64,000 nt of DNA from Rana temporaria (Eukaryota; Chordata; Amphibia; Anura; Ranidae), in assembly GCF_905171775.1 (NCBI RefSeq), contig NC_053494.1, positions 194,029,044 through 194,093,043 on the forward strand, in the 5' to 3' direction. Positions 44,336-55,436 of this stretch are shown here, one piece after another. The notes under the pieces were generated by a model. That model was not told where the DNA came from and did not search any database. It saw only the letters and a program-made list of their open reading frames with translations. Position 1 is the first letter of the stretch; the number at the start of each line of letters is the position of its first letter. The translations under genes were made by a program, and so were the position numbers.

Positions 44336-44739
44336 ACGCGATCGGTTCGTCTGATGAAAACAGACCGATGGACCGTTTTCATCAGACAAACTGACTGTGT
44401 GTGGGCCCCATCGATTAGTTTTCCATCGGTGAAAAAAATAGAACATGTTTTAAAATGTTCCTATGGATAAAAAAAAACGATAGAAAAAAACGATCGTCTG
44501 TGTGGAAGTCCATCGGTCAAAAATCCACGCATGCTCAGAATCAAGTTGACGCATGCTCGGAAGCATTGAACTTCATTTTTCTTAGTACGTCATAGTGTTT
44601 TACGTCACCGCGTTGGACACAGTCAGATTTTTGACCGATAGTGTGTAGGCAAGACTGATGAAAGTCAGCTTCATCGGATATCTGACCAAAAAATTCATCG
44701 GATTAGATTCCATCAGATATCCGATCGTGTGTACAGGAC
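44336..44739. mobile_element. GTACACACGA-class MITE with TTA flanks
   Basis: It runs from AGCCCTGTACACGCGATCGG to GATCGTGTGTACAGGAC with TTA at 44333-44335 and 44740-44742. It is close to the inverse of 29011-29425 and shares its GGATATCTGA word and GCATGCTCAGAATCAAG core. Confidence 0.87.
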
Positions 44740-45006
44740 TTAAGTGTCTCCTAGGAACCACTGTTGGCTCTCTGCATTCCTTGGGGGCGGATTTTCTCGA
44801 ATCTGACCACTGTCCCAATCTATATCGCACAGGGCAAGTGGGCTGGACTCAGACAGGAAACCTGCCAAATAGATCAGGAGAGCGGGCAGAAACAGTAATC
44901 CCCAACCCTCTCAACCGAGTCAACCAAGGAACCATAAGCTGCCATATAATAAAATAAATACTGCTTTTCAGCACTTGTTCAGTGGGGCTTTAACTAAACG
45001 CTAATA

Positions 45007-45707
45007 GGTAGATTCAGGTATGGCCGTGCAATCTTAAGACGGCGTAGCCTAGCGTGTTTACACTACGCCGCCTTAAGTAAGAGAGGCAAGTACATGATTC
45101 TCAAAGCACTTACCTCCTTACTTAGGGCGGCGTAGTGTAATCGCGGCGGGCATAAGGGCGCCTAATTCAAATTGGTTGGAGGAGGGCGTGTTGTATGGTA
45201 ATGAGGCTTGACCTCACGTTTTTTGACGTTTTTCGCCACTGCGCATGCGCCGGGCGCCTATATTTCCCAGTGCGCATTGCGGCTAAGTACGCCGTACGGG
45301 CCTATTGATTTCGACGTGGACGTAAACAACGTAACTCCCGATTTGCGGACGACTTACGCAAACGACGTAAAAAAATCGAACCTCGCAGCGGGAACGGCGG
45401 CCATACTTTAACATTGTTATTCCACTTCATAGGTGGAATAACTTTAGGCCGCCTAAGGCCTTACGGAAACAACGTAATTCGACTGCGGCGGCCGGGCGTA
45501 CGTTCGTGAATCGACGTACAAGCTCATTTACATAATCTACGCCGGCCGCAATGGAAGCGCCACCTAGCGGCCATCCGAAAAATTGCAATCTAAGATAGGA
45601 CGGCGCAATGCTCTGTTTGAGCATACGCTTAAACATACGGCGGCGTAGATTCGGAGTTAGGTCGGCTTATCTACTGATAAGCGGGCCTAACTCTTTCTGA
45701 ATCTACC
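45007..45707. mobile_element. GATTC-ended foldback MITE, complete
   Basis: It begins GGTAGATTCAGGTATGG and ends TTTCTGAATCTACC. Arms share GCAAACGACGTAAAAAAAT and CGTACGTTCGTGAATCG words with other copies. Flanks are AT-rich and self-complementary, so TSD length is ambiguous. Confidence 0.82.
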
Positions 45708-45740
45708 TATTAATACCTACCATCTGTTTCTGACAGTTGT

Positions 45741-46074
45741 GAGATGACTAGAGCGTAGGAAGGATGAGAGCGCCATGCCAATTTCAACCTTCCATCATAA
45801 AGTTCATTCCACATAAGAAGCCAACATGTTTAGCTAGCTCAAAACTCCCCCTTCATCAAAGCTTGTAAAATGATTGATGAAAAACAGTTATGGACTGTAA
45901 TTGTGGAGAAGTGGTAGGTAAGTACAAAACACCATGTGGGCACCTGACACGGACATCCTGTCTACATCAGATACCCACACAGTGTTTTGTATGCGTTTTT
46001 ATGTTGAATATATTTTGTGATGGACTGTTAACATTTGTGTAGCACTCTAATCCTTCCTACGCTCTAGTGATCTC
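45741..46074. mobile_element. Inverted-ended retroposon-like insert
   Basis: GACTAGAGCGTAGGAAGGAT at 45746 and ATCCTTCCTACGCTCTAGT at about 46050 form inverted arms. On the minus strand near 45828-45858, TGATGAAGGGGGAG and AGCTAAACATGTTGG resemble a decayed hammerhead. It has the same architecture as 7186-7460 and 19440-19800. Confidence 0.6.
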
Positions 46075-46083
46075 CTATGGGAG

Positions 46084-46896
46084 CAGTGTCATCTTAAGAG
46101 CATTATAGGCCCCCGTAGACTGGGGCCCTGTCTACACAATTACGCACGAGAATTACTGACAAAAATCATAAAATTTACTGGCAGAACCACATTTACTGCC
46201 ACTGCAAAAAAAGTACCTAAAATTACAGTTTTCAGTGCCCAACAATGCAAATGTCAGTATTTAAACTATAAACATATACATAGCTAGTGCTATTAGAAAT
46301 GTGTTTAAGTTAAACAAAAGTAAAAAAAAAAAAAATGTCTTCATTGACATGAAGGTCAGGTTACTATAACCCAGCCAGCACAGAGTTTCCTCTTACATTA
46401 GAGTCTGCAGGATTCCCCCTTACAGTGAAAGGGAACTCTTATGTAAAGGGGAACGCTGCAGATCATGATCTAAGGGGGGAACTCCGATGTGGAGGGGGGC
46501 TATGGTGACCAGAGACCACCTTATATCAGAGTCCACTGCTTTCTCTTTCCCACTTACATCAGGGTCCGCAGACTGAGTTCCCCCTTGCATTGTAAGGGGG
46601 AATCCTGCAGACTCTGATGTGGGGGGTACTCTGGTGACCAGAGACCACCTTCCTTAGATTAAATACACGAAGGTAAGGGGGGTCACTAATATAGGAGGAG
46701 GAACCTTTATATCAGTGCCCCCTTACATTTTTGCATTCACTCCCCCCTTACATCAGCAACCCCCCGCACTCGTGGAGGACCGGATCTTCTCTGTGATTTC
46801 CACAAACTGGGCATGGGCAGTTCTAACCCGTCACTCTCCAGGCAAGCGGGGCCCCCGGGCAACTGCCCAGCGTGCCCAATGGAAAAGATGGCCCTG
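46084..46896. mobile_element. hAT-type element (CAGTGTCATCTTAAGAGC)
   Basis: It begins CAGTGTCATCTTAAGAGC and ends AAAAGATGGCCCTG with a perfect 8-bp TSD TATGGGAG (46076-46083, 46897-46904). GGGGCCC and GCCCCCGGGCAACTGCCC blocks lie near the ends. Middle sequence has repeated CCCCCTTACATYAG blocks in both orientations. Confidence 0.9.
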
Positions 46897-46904
46897 TATG
46901 GGAG

Positions 46905-47339
46905 TCCTTCGGGATACCTCTGTTGATAGAGAGAAGCCACCAACCTCATATACTATGTATATTGGCTTCCACGCCATACATATTCTAACTGTCCTGAGAT
47001 GGATAGGAGACATGAACTAGCAGAGAAGTTGTAACCAGTTATTGTCATTCATGTTAGATCAGGACATGGATGGATTACACATATTGTCCACCTATATTGG
47101 TATTCTTGGGATAGATATAAGTAATTACAGCTATAAAGAAGCTCTACCACCTGCTGGCAAAATCTAATGCTGAATCAAGACTTGAAAATACAGTGATTTC
47201 CTATGGGAACTCTAGAAGCATTGTATTGTACTGTGTTCAGCAAGCAGAAGCAGGAAACGTTTAGGTAATAATGTTTATTTGTTCTGTTGGAGGAATATTA
47301 TTGCAAGTTCCCAAGGCAGCTAAGGTTTTTTTTACTACT
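46905..47339. other. No gene recognised
   Basis: Sequence continuing the hAT target. No coding or repeat signature is clear. Confidence 0.35.
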
Positions 47340-47555
47340 ACACTACACTATACCCTTAGAACAGAGCTGCCTTGAAAGCATGCAGTTTAAGGAGACTCGG
47401 GTTGACTTGCTAAAGGCAAATAGGCTGTTCACTTTGCAAGGGAAGCTGCACTTTGCAAGGGGAATTTCCCACAGCTTAGTGAATGAAGTGAAGCTTTGTT
47501 GACTTGCATCATCCAGTCATATGCAAGCAAATAAATGGGTTAATTTATTTAAAGT
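47340..47555 (+). repeat. Ranid repeat (GCAAATAGGCTGTTCACTTTG)
   Basis: CTAAAGGCAAATAGGCTG, AGTGAATGAAGTGAAGCT and CAAGCAAATAAATGGG match the copies at 47959-48098 and 49655-49870. No ends are defined. Confidence 0.6.
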
Positions 47556-47958
47556 GGATGTAAACCCCCCAAATTTTTTTTAATGTCACAATGTAGAGAA
47601 TAAGATTTCATATCATCTGTGCCCAGTCTTGCCACACAGAGTTAATCCAGCGCTGAGCAATCCTCTTTTTATTGTTCAGTGAAATAAAACAGACTTTCAG
47701 TGCTTGAGTGACAGGTTATTTACATATCTCGTGCAATAGCTTGCAGACATGCACAGCTTCTGTAAAGTGAACAATTCACATCCCCTCCCCTCTCCTCCTC
47801 TCCTCTCCTCTCCCGTCCAGCTCTCCCAGGATTGGCTGTCTTTCCTGTGTTTTGATTAAATGTTTTCAAAATATGGGGTGATCCACAGTTCAGTGTAAAC
47901 AGCCATCAGAATATACATAGACAAGAAGCTGTGCATGTCTTTTTGGGTTTACATCCAC
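47556..47958. mobile_element. TTAA-type MITE (AGTGGATGTAAACCC)
   Basis: It begins TTTAAAGTGGATGTAAACCC and ends GGGTTTACATCCACTTT, a perfect inverted pair of about 17 bp. The left site is TTAA, the right TTGA. A CTCCTCTCC-rich tract lies near 47780-47815. Confidence 0.7.
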
Positions 47959-48098
47959 TTTGAGGCAAATAGGCTGTGCACTTTGCAAGTGTAGCTGCTC
48001 CAGAGCTCAGTAAATGAGCAGAAGCTCTGCTGACTTCCATGTGTAAGAAAAAAAACAGTTTTTCTAATTTTCCTTGCGCGTGATTGGGTACTGTTTAC
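47959..48098 (+). repeat. Ranid repeat (GCAAATAGGCTGTGCACTTTG), 5' part
   Basis: It is a second copy of the 47340 family, ending at the TAGGGATGAGC element. Its expected continuation GATTGGGTAYTNTTT is split from related sequence near 49835 by later inserts. Confidence 0.6.
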
Positions 48099-49150
48099 TA
48101 GGGATGAGCTTCGAGTCGAACTCATGTTCGACTCGAACATTGCCTGTTCGCCTATTCGGCGAACAACGAACAATTTGGGGTGTTCGCAGCAAATTCGAAA
48201 AGCCCTGGTAAAGTCTATGGGAGAAATCTAAAGTGCTAATTTTAAAGGCTAATATGCAAGTTATTGTCCTAAAAAGTGTTTGGGGACCTGGGTCCTTTCC
48301 CAGGGGACATGTATCAATGCAAAAAAAAGTTTTAAAAACGGCCGTTTTTTCGGGAGCAGTGAATTTAATAATGCTAAAAGTGAAACAATAAAAGTGAAAT
48401 ATTCCTTTAAATTTCGTACCTAGGGGGGGTGTAAAGTCAGCATGTGAAATAGCGCATGTTTCCTGTACATTGAACTGTCCCTGCACAAAGTGTCATTTCT
48501 GAAAGAAAAAAAGACATTTAAAACTAACTTGCGGCTATAATGAATTGTCGGCTCTGGCAATTCAGAGAGAATTCATTCATAAAAAATAAATAAATTGCGT
48601 GGGGGTCCCCCCAAATTCCATTACCAGGCCCTTCAGGTCTGGAATGGATATTAAGGGGAACCCTGCCGTCAATTTAAAAAAAAATGACGTGGGGTTCCCC
48701 CCAAATATCCATTCCAGACCCTTCAGGTCTGGTGTGGATTTTAAGGGGAACTCCACCCCAAATTTTAAAAAAAATTGCGTGGAGTTCCCCCAAAAATTTA
48801 CACCAGACCCATTATCCGAGCATGTTAACCTGGCCGGCCACAGAAAAGAGGGGGGGACAGAGTGCGGCCCCCCCCCTCTCCTGAACCATACCAGGCCACA
48901 TGCCCTCAACATAGGGAGGATGTCCCCATGTTGATGGGGACAATGGCCTCATCCCCACAACTCTTGCCCGGTGGTTGTGGGGGTCTGCGGGCGGGGGGCT
49001 TATCAGAATCTGGAAGACCCCTTTAACAAAGGGGACCCCCAAATCCTGGCCCCCCCTATGTGAATTGGTAATGGGGTACATTGTACCCCTACCATTTCAC
49101 AAAGGAAGTGTAAATAGTTGGAAAAAACACACACATGTCAGTATTACATT
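48099..49150. mobile_element. hAT-like element (TAGGGATGAGC end), copy 2
   Basis: It begins TAGGGATGAGCTTCGAG and matches 6689-7790 through AAAAAGTGTTTGGGGACCTG and the AGGCCCTTCAGGTCTGG blocks, without the 275-bp insert. It continues with GGGGACATCC and AAGGGGACCCCC blocks to about 49100. No TSD is found, so the right border is approximate. Confidence 0.65.
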
Positions 49151-49153
49151 GTA

Positions 49154-49648
49154 AAGTAGAACCTTGGATTGCAAATAACACGGTTAATGAGCGTTTCGCA
49201 ATACTGTATTTTTTTAAATCCTAACTCGGTTTGCGAGTGTTGTCTCGCAAAACGAGCAGGATTGAAGCCAACGCGGTGTGCAGTACCATGTTTGGCCTGT
49301 GGTGGGGGGGCGCGGGAGCCGAGCGGTGCAGAACGGCACCGATCGGAGCTGATCATCACCATTCTGAGCAGTTCGGAAACGATCGGAAAGACTAGGAAAT
49401 ACACCGTTCCCAAGCCTTTCCGAAGTTTGCCGAGGGCCTTTATCCTCGGGCCTATCAGTGCGTTTCTGAGGCTCTCCGGCGCCCCCACCTCTGGCCGCAT
49501 GCGGTATTGCATGCCATTGAAGTCAAAATGGAACAAATTATTTTCGTTTCCATTGACTTCAATGGGGAAACTCGCTTTGATATGCGAGTACTTTGGATTA
49601 CGAGCATTCTCCTGGAACGGATTATGCTTGTAATCCAAGGTTCCACTC
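49154..49648. mobile_element. Pogo/mariner-like MITE (GAACCTTGGATTNC), copy 1
   Basis: It begins AAGTAGAACCTTGGATTGC and ends TAATCCAAGGTTCCACTC, flanked by TA on both sides. It shares CTCGGTTTGCGAGTGTTGTC and TGCATGCCATTGAAGTC blocks with 54901-55408. The 164-aa and 154-aa opposed frames are products of the foldback structure. Confidence 0.85.
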
Positions 49649-49654
49649 TATCTC

Positions 49655-49870
49655 CCCGTATGTTGTGGTCGAAATGTGCCAGTTTGTTTGCCTTTAGTAA
49701 ATCAACCCCATGGACTGTGCAGTTGCACTCATTTTCCCCAGAGCTAAGTAAATGAACAGAAGTTCTACTGATTTCCTTCATCCAATCATGTGCAAGCAAA
49801 AATATATATTTTTTTCTTTTTTTTTCTGTTCAGGTGATTGGGTATTCTTTGCAAAGTGATGTTTTACCTA
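49655..49870 (+). repeat. Ranid repeat (GTAAATGAACAGAAGTTCT), 3' part
   Basis: It matches the 47340 family through AGAGCTAAGTAAATGAACAG and CATCCAATCATGTGCAAGC, then GATTGGGTATTCTTTGCAAAG. Confidence 0.6.
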
Positions 49871-50067
49871 ATTTTTTAATTAAAATAGCAAATTTTTATT
49901 CTGTTTTAAAAGCAAGCCAAACATGCTAAAGGGATTGGAAATCTTCACAAATTGCATGAAAGTGGATATTTACTTAAATTATCCTTGAAATGCAAATTCC
50001 TGTTTACCTCGAATACCTATCCATGTGCACATAAATAAAACAGGAATTGCCTTTTTCCATCATTTAA

Positions 50068-50933
50068 AGCGGAGCTCCACCCTAAAGTGGAACTCCCGCT
50101 GATCGGAACCCTCCCCCCTCCGGTGTCACATTTAAAACTTTCAGGGGGGAGCGGGGTGCAGATACCTGTCTAAAGACACCTCCCCCCCCTGTTGTGTTCT
50201 GGGAACACTCGGCTCCCAGAGCACAGCGGGAGCCAGTCAGCAGGCGCCGAGGATGGCGGGGGGGGGGGCAGCAGAGTGACGAGTAGGCATGTGCAAAAGG
50301 GAAAAATTTGTTTTGTTTCGTTTCGTTTTAATTCGTTATTTAATTAATTTTGTTAAGTTAGATTTGTTACATGTGTTAAATTCGTTTTCGGAATTCGTTC
50401 GTTTTCGACCGAATTTCGAAAAATCCGGTCGAAATTCGAAAATATTTCGACCGTTTTCGGAATTCGTTCGTTTTCGACCTAATTTCGAAAAATACGGTCG
50501 AATTCGAAAATATTTTGACCGTATTTGAAAACAAATAGTCTCTTTTCGAATAGAATTTATTTTCGAATTCAATTTGAATTTTTTTTTTTTTTCGAATTCC
50601 GATCAAATTATTATTATTTTTTTTCGAATTCCGATCGAATTTCGTCCGCGGGTTTTCGATTCGGAATCGAGAACGTTCGTTCGGATTCGGTAAATTCATT
50701 AATATTGCAATTCGGGAATTAGTATGCATCCGAATGTCCGAATAATGAAAATTTCGTCCGAATTTCGATTCGGAACGAAATGAAATGCACATGCCTAGTG
50801 ACGAGCGATCGCTCGTCCTCTGCTGCGGACGGCGCTGGACTCCAGGACAGGTAAGTGTCCTCATATTAAAAGTCAGCAGCTGCAGTATTTGTAGCTGATG
50901 GCTTTTAATATTTTTTTTCAGCGGACATCCGCT
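50068..50933. mobile_element. TTAA-flanked MITE (AGCGGAGCTCC) interrupted by a hAT element
   Basis: Ends AGCGGAGCTCCACC and ACATCCGCT lie between TTAA sites at 50064-50067 and 50934-50937. Without the hAT insert (50284-50797) it is about 345 bp. The right half repeats at 34343-34488. Kolobok or piggyBac origin is inferred from TTAA targeting. Confidence 0.8.
50284..50797. mobile_element. hAT-type element (TAGGCATGTGCA ends), nested
   Basis: Ends TAGGCATGTGCA and TGCACATGCCTA are perfect inverses flanked by a perfect 8-bp TSD GTGACGAG (50276-50283, 50798-50805). The interior repeats TTCGAATTTCGA-like words; short blocks such as ATTCGTTCGTTTTCGACC occur twice. It is non-coding. Confidence 0.95.
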
Positions 50934-51046
50934 TTAATACTTGAAGCGAATATTTACACAATTTAATTTTGTAAAGATCCTCATCCCCAGTGGCGGCTGG
51001 TGCTCAAAAATTTTGGGGGGGCGCAAACAAAGAAAAAAAAAATTCG

Positions 51047-51565
51047 CACCACTGTGCCATGCCATCAAACGCAGCCACTGTGCCATGTCATCAAACGCAG
51101 CCACTGTGCCATCAATTGTCACCACTGTACCATGCCATCAAACGCAGCCACTGTGCCATCAATTGTCACCACTGTACCATGCCATCAAATGCAGCCACTG
51201 TGCCATCAATTATCACCACTGTGCCATGCCATCAAATGCAGCCACTGTGCCATGCCATCAATTGTGGTCACTGTGCCATCAATTGTCACCACTGTGCCAT
51301 GCCATGAAATGCAGCCACTGTGCCATGCCATCAAATGCAGCCACTGTTCCATGCCATCAATTGTGGTCACTGTGCCATCAATTGTCACCACTGTGCCATG
51401 CCATGAATTGCAGCCACTGTGCTATGCCATCAAATGCAGCCACTGTTCCATGCCATCAATTGTGGTCACTGTGCCATCAATTGTCACCACTGTGCCATGC
51501 CAAACGCAGCCACTGTGCCAATTGTCACCACTGTGCCCATTCATGCCGCTGTGCCAATTGTCCCC
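51047..51565 (+). repeat. Minisatellite (CACTGTGCCATGCCATCAA units)
   Basis: Units built on CACTGTGCCATGCCATCAAA with AATTGTCAC or TGCAGC variants recur about 20 times. Higher-order periodicity is visible: the pair with AATTGTGGTCACTG repeats three times between 51255 and 51480. Confidence 0.93.
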
Positions 51566-51589
51566 ACTGTGTCACTGTCCAGTCATCCA

Positions 51590-52100
51590 TCCACCTCGGA
51601 GCTTTATATTATAACCTGCTGGGACTTGTAGTTCTCCATCGTCTCCTGGGGCTCAGGTGCATGCAATCCACCATCTTTGTCCAGTTTTTCTCACTGCTGG
51701 GACTTGTAGTCCCATAGATGGTGGATCGCATGCACCTGAGCCCCAGGAGAAGATGAACTACAAGTCCCAGCAGGTTATACATACAATAAGGCTCTGAGGT
51801 GGATGGGTGTGGATGGCATGCACCTGAGCCCAGGAGAAGATGGGGAACTACAAGTCCCAGCAGGTTATAATATAAGACACCCATCCACCTAGGAGCCTTA
51901 TATTATAACCTGCTGGGACTTGTAGTTCCCCATCTTCTCCTGGGCTCAGGTGCATGCCATCCACCTCAGAGCCTTATTGTATGTATAACCTGCTGGGACT
52001 TGTAGTTCTCCAATCTCCATCTTCTCCATTAGCCCCAGGAGAAGATGGAGAACTAAAAGTCCCAGCAGTCTAACTACAATAAAAGGCTCCGAGGTGGATG
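51590..52100. repeat. Inverted/direct cluster with seven ACTACAAGTCCCAGCA motifs
   Basis: The motif occurs near 51619, 51699, 51758, 51844, 51912, 51992 and 52051, four inverse and three direct (the last reads ACTAAAAG). Blocks CACCTGAGCCCAGGAGAAGATG and CATCCACCTCGGAGC alternate in both orientations. The motif closely matches the known ZNF143/THAP11 site ACTACAATTCCCAGMAKGC. Confidence 0.85.
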
Positions 52101-52767
52101 GGTGGGGATCAGGCAGTGAATGTGCATTTTAAAAAAAAACAATAATAGGGGGTGCTTCCTGACGGCAGACATTTAAAAAAAGTTTTCAACCAGCGGGAGG
52201 GGGGGGTGGTGCTTCCTGACGGCATGTTGAAGTCTCAATAAGCGGGTGGGGGGGTGTGCCGGCCGCCGATGCTGTTGCTGCTGCCGCCGAAGCACAGAAC
52301 AGTACAAACTGGGGTGAGGGGAAGACATGGAATGCAGCTTACCTGTTCCACGAACGGGCGCACTGAGCTGGATAGTGCCGACGTCACTTCCTGTTTGTCC
52401 AGTGACGTCGGAACTAGCACAGAGACGGGCGGGTGCACATAGAAAGTGTATGCACCCGCCCGCCAATGACAATACTACTGTCAATCGCGCCGGAAGCATA
52501 TGGCGCGCTGGGAAGCGCCACAATGGCATATTTTGGCTGCCAATGTAGCGCCACGTCTGCAATCCCGTGATTGCACAGACGTGGCGCTACTCCTACCGCA
52601 CTGTCCCCGGCGCGCGGACACAGTGCACATAAGGACCTTTTTAGGATTTTTTTTTTTTTTAAAGGCACAGGTTTAAATAATTTTTTTTTTTTTTTTTTTT
52701 TCTTCTGACTGGGGAGGGGGGGCGGCGCCCGGGCGCCCCCTATGGACGGGCCGCCACTGCTCATCCC

Positions 52768-53345
52768 CCTATTAGTAAAACAGTACAATCATCTTTGTAT
52801 GTCTATCTCTAGTACATAGAGGTGACAGGTACACTTTAAACGACCGATAAAATGGCAAACTGTATAAATCCATTTCTGCTGTTTGCCTAGTTCAGGTATA
52901 CACCTACTGGAATAGCGGAGTGTCTCAATGCTCATTTACGCAAAGCCGTACAATGCAAGGAGTTCATTTCTTATGTAAATTCAGACTGAGATTTGCAGAT
53001 TGAACGCAATCACCGGTGGGAGTAGCAGGCTATGTTTTAATTAGTAACACAAATACAACATTTGTTAAATGCTCTCTGGAAGTTTTCAAAGTCACTCTAT
53101 AAAATGCGGAATTAAACGTGTTACTTGGGGGATTATGTTGCCTAAAGATTGCAAGATGTTTACAGAGATATATACGCAGTTGGTTTGGCTTAAAATGAGC
53201 TTCTAAAAAGTTTACTTATATAGCTCTGAAATGTGCTACAATAAAAAATGTTCTGTATGAACAACAGAAAAAGGGCAAAAAATTCTAACAAAAGATAAAT
53301 GTGGGAAATATATTTCAGGAATAAAAACGATTTTTGATGCATACC
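52768..53345. other. Unique block, possible conserved non-coding DNA
   Basis: About 52850-53230 has balanced composition, no palindromes or tandem repeats, and motifs such as TTTTAATTAGTAAC. It stands out from surrounding TEs. No coding frame is convincing. Confidence 0.35.
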
Positions 53346-53760
53346 CCTTTAACCACCTAAGCCCCGGAGCATTATGCAGCTAAAGGACCAGGCATTTTTT
53401 TGCGATTCTTCACTGCGTCGCTTGAACTGACAATTGCGCGGTCGTGCGACGTGGCTCCCAAACACAATTGACGTCCTTTTTTTTCCCCACAAATAGAGCT
53501 TTCTTTTGGTGGTATTTGATCACCTCTGCTTATTTTATTTTTTATTTTTTGCGCTATAAACAAAAATAGAACGACAATTTTGAAAAAAATGCAATATATT
53601 TTACTTTTTGCTATAATAAATATCTCCAAAAAGATATACATTTCTTTTTTTTCTCAGTTTAGGCCGATACGTATTCTTCTACATATTTTTGGTAAAAACA
53701 TTTCAATAAGCATTTATTGATTGGTTTGCGCAAAAATGTATAGCGTCGGGTCTGCTGTTT
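53346..53760 (+). repeat. Ranid repeat family A
   Basis: TTTAACCACCTAAGCCCCGG, CACTGCGTCGCTTGAACTG and CACAAATAGAGCTTTCTTTT mark the copy. It continues to TTGATTGGTTTGCGCAAAAA at about 53718. Confidence 0.75.
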
Positions 53761-53869
53761 CCGCGGGGACGGTCACGGAGAAGAGGACCGGGTCTCGAGA
53801 GCGCCACGGCTGGGATCTTAAAGGGGATGTACATGTACGCCCTTGTGCCCAGCCATGCCATTCTGCAGA

Positions 53870-54280
53870 CATATATCTGCGTGCGGCATTCCTCAAGCAG
53901 TTAAGCTCCCCCAATCCTTACCTAAGCTCCCTCTGATCCAGGGATGTTCACGATATTCTCGGAAGTCCCAGGATTCTCCCTCCTGATTGACTGACCCATT
54001 GGCTCCCACTGTAGTCAATCACACCCAGTGAGCCAATGAGGAGAGAGGGGGTGGGACTGAGTCATGGCTCTGTGTGTCTTATGGACCCATAGAACAGCGG
54101 CTCCGAAACTAGCACACAGTGGTGCCCCCAATTGGTTTTTATTTGGGGGCACTGCTCGAGGAGAGAGGAGCCAGGAGCACTGATGGGGGACCAGAAATGA
54201 AGAGGATCAGAGCTGCTCTTTGCAAAACCACTACACAGTGTAAGTAAGTATAACATGTTTGTTATTTAAAAAAAAATGCA
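53870..54280 (-). repeat. Ranid repeat family B, inverse
   Basis: It shows the inverse of the 24985 family: AAGTATAACATGTTTGTTAT at 54246 and related GC-richer sequence upstream with CCAATGAGGAGAGAGG. Confidence 0.6.
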
Positions 54281-54900
54281 AACATTTATTATATTGCAGC
54301 TTACCAATCCTTAGATGTAATGGCTGCATTCCTTTTATTTTTTTGACTTTTTTTTTCCTTTATTTTCATCTGGTAATCCAGCTGGTAAGTTTATTGGTAG
54401 TTACAGAGAGGAGAAACTGGCTGGGAAGGGGTTAACCATCTAGGGGCAATAAAGGGATTAAATGTGTGCCTAACTATGTGTCATATGTGCAAAGTGTGGT
54501 GATTTTTACTACAGATCTCTCTGTTTCTCATCCCTGCTTTAAGAGAGCCCTTTAATGTTTACCAACACAGAGCTGTGACGGGCAGGGGGTGCACAGGCCC
54601 ACATTAGTTTGTCTACAGCCACCGCTCACCAGCAGTACATTGCGGGAGGGCAGTCAGCAAAGGGTTAGAGTGGAAATAAACTCTCCTAACCACCAATAAC
54701 TATTTTTGATCCTTATGATGTTAGCATTAGTAGTTAGAAGGTAGGTATATTAGGAAGGTATATTATATATGTACTTATTTTAAAAAAAAAATGTTGCTTC
54801 CTGGTTTCTGGCCTAGGTCAAAATGATGTCATACATCCAAGGAATCTTCATGACATTGTTTTGTTTCTCTACAGACTTATTACACTTTGCTGTAAATATA
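54281..54900. other. No gene recognised
   Basis: AT-rich sequence without convincing features. A GGGGTTAACCATCTAGGGGC block near 54429 hints at a family A 3' fragment. Confidence 0.35.
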
Positions 54901-55408
54901 CAGTGGAACCTCGGTTTACGAGTAACTCAGTTAACAAGCTTTTTGAAAGACAAGCAACTTTTTTTATAAAGAATTTTGACTCGGTTTGTGAGTGTTGTCT
55001 CACAAAACGAGCAGAATTAAAGCTAATGGGGGCTGCAGGGCTAAGGTGGGGGGCGCCGGAGCCGCGCAGAGCCGAACGTCGCCGATCGCAGCCGATCAGC
55101 GCCATTGGGAAATGCATGAAAAGGCCAGAGGACAGCTCAGCTGACCTCAGCAAATCTCGGGAACAAAGTCTTTCCGCGGTTTGCTGAGGTCAGCCGAAGT
55201 GTTCTTGAGCCTTTTCGGCCGCTTTCGAGGCTCTCCGGCGCCCCCCGCCTCTGGCCACATGCGGTATTGCATGCCATTGAAGTCAATGCAGAACAAATTA
55301 TTTTTGTTTTCAGTGACTTCAATGGGGAAACTCGCTTTGATATGCAAATACTTTGGATTACGAGCATTCTCCTGGAACGGATTATGCTCGTAATCCAAGG
55401 TTCCACTG
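54901..55408. mobile_element. Pogo/mariner-like MITE (CAGTGGAACCTCGG), copy 2
   Basis: It begins CAGTGGAACCTCGGTTTACG and ends GTAATCCAAGGTTCCACTG, flanked by TA on both sides. It is 508 bp and parallels 49154-49648. Terminal CAGTGGAACC is typical of pogo/Tigger-like elements; no transposase is present. Confidence 0.88.
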
Positions 55409-55436
55409 TATAGGGATCAGCAAATTCCGAGCATAA

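Larger units (their letters stand above)
50988..52759. mobile_element. hAT-type element carrying a minisatellite, copy 2
   Basis: It begins CAGTGGCGGCTGGTGCTC and ends GGACGGGCCGCCACTG, flanked by a perfect 8-bp TSD CTCATCCC (50980-50987, 52760-52767). It has the same ends and array type as 12658-13766 but adds a foldback block at 51590-52100 and a longer right part. Frames of 204 and 258 aa are array artefacts. Confidence 0.93.

Noticed and set aside
49144..49638. 164-aa and 154-aa opposed frames
   Set aside because: They lie entirely within a TA-flanked foldback MITE; a sister MITE at 54901 breaks the frames.
50941..51717. 258-aa Cys/His-rich frame resembling zinc fingers
   Set aside because: CHQLSPLCHA periodicity is set by the minisatellite; two other plus frames are equally open and spacing does not fit C2H2 fingers.
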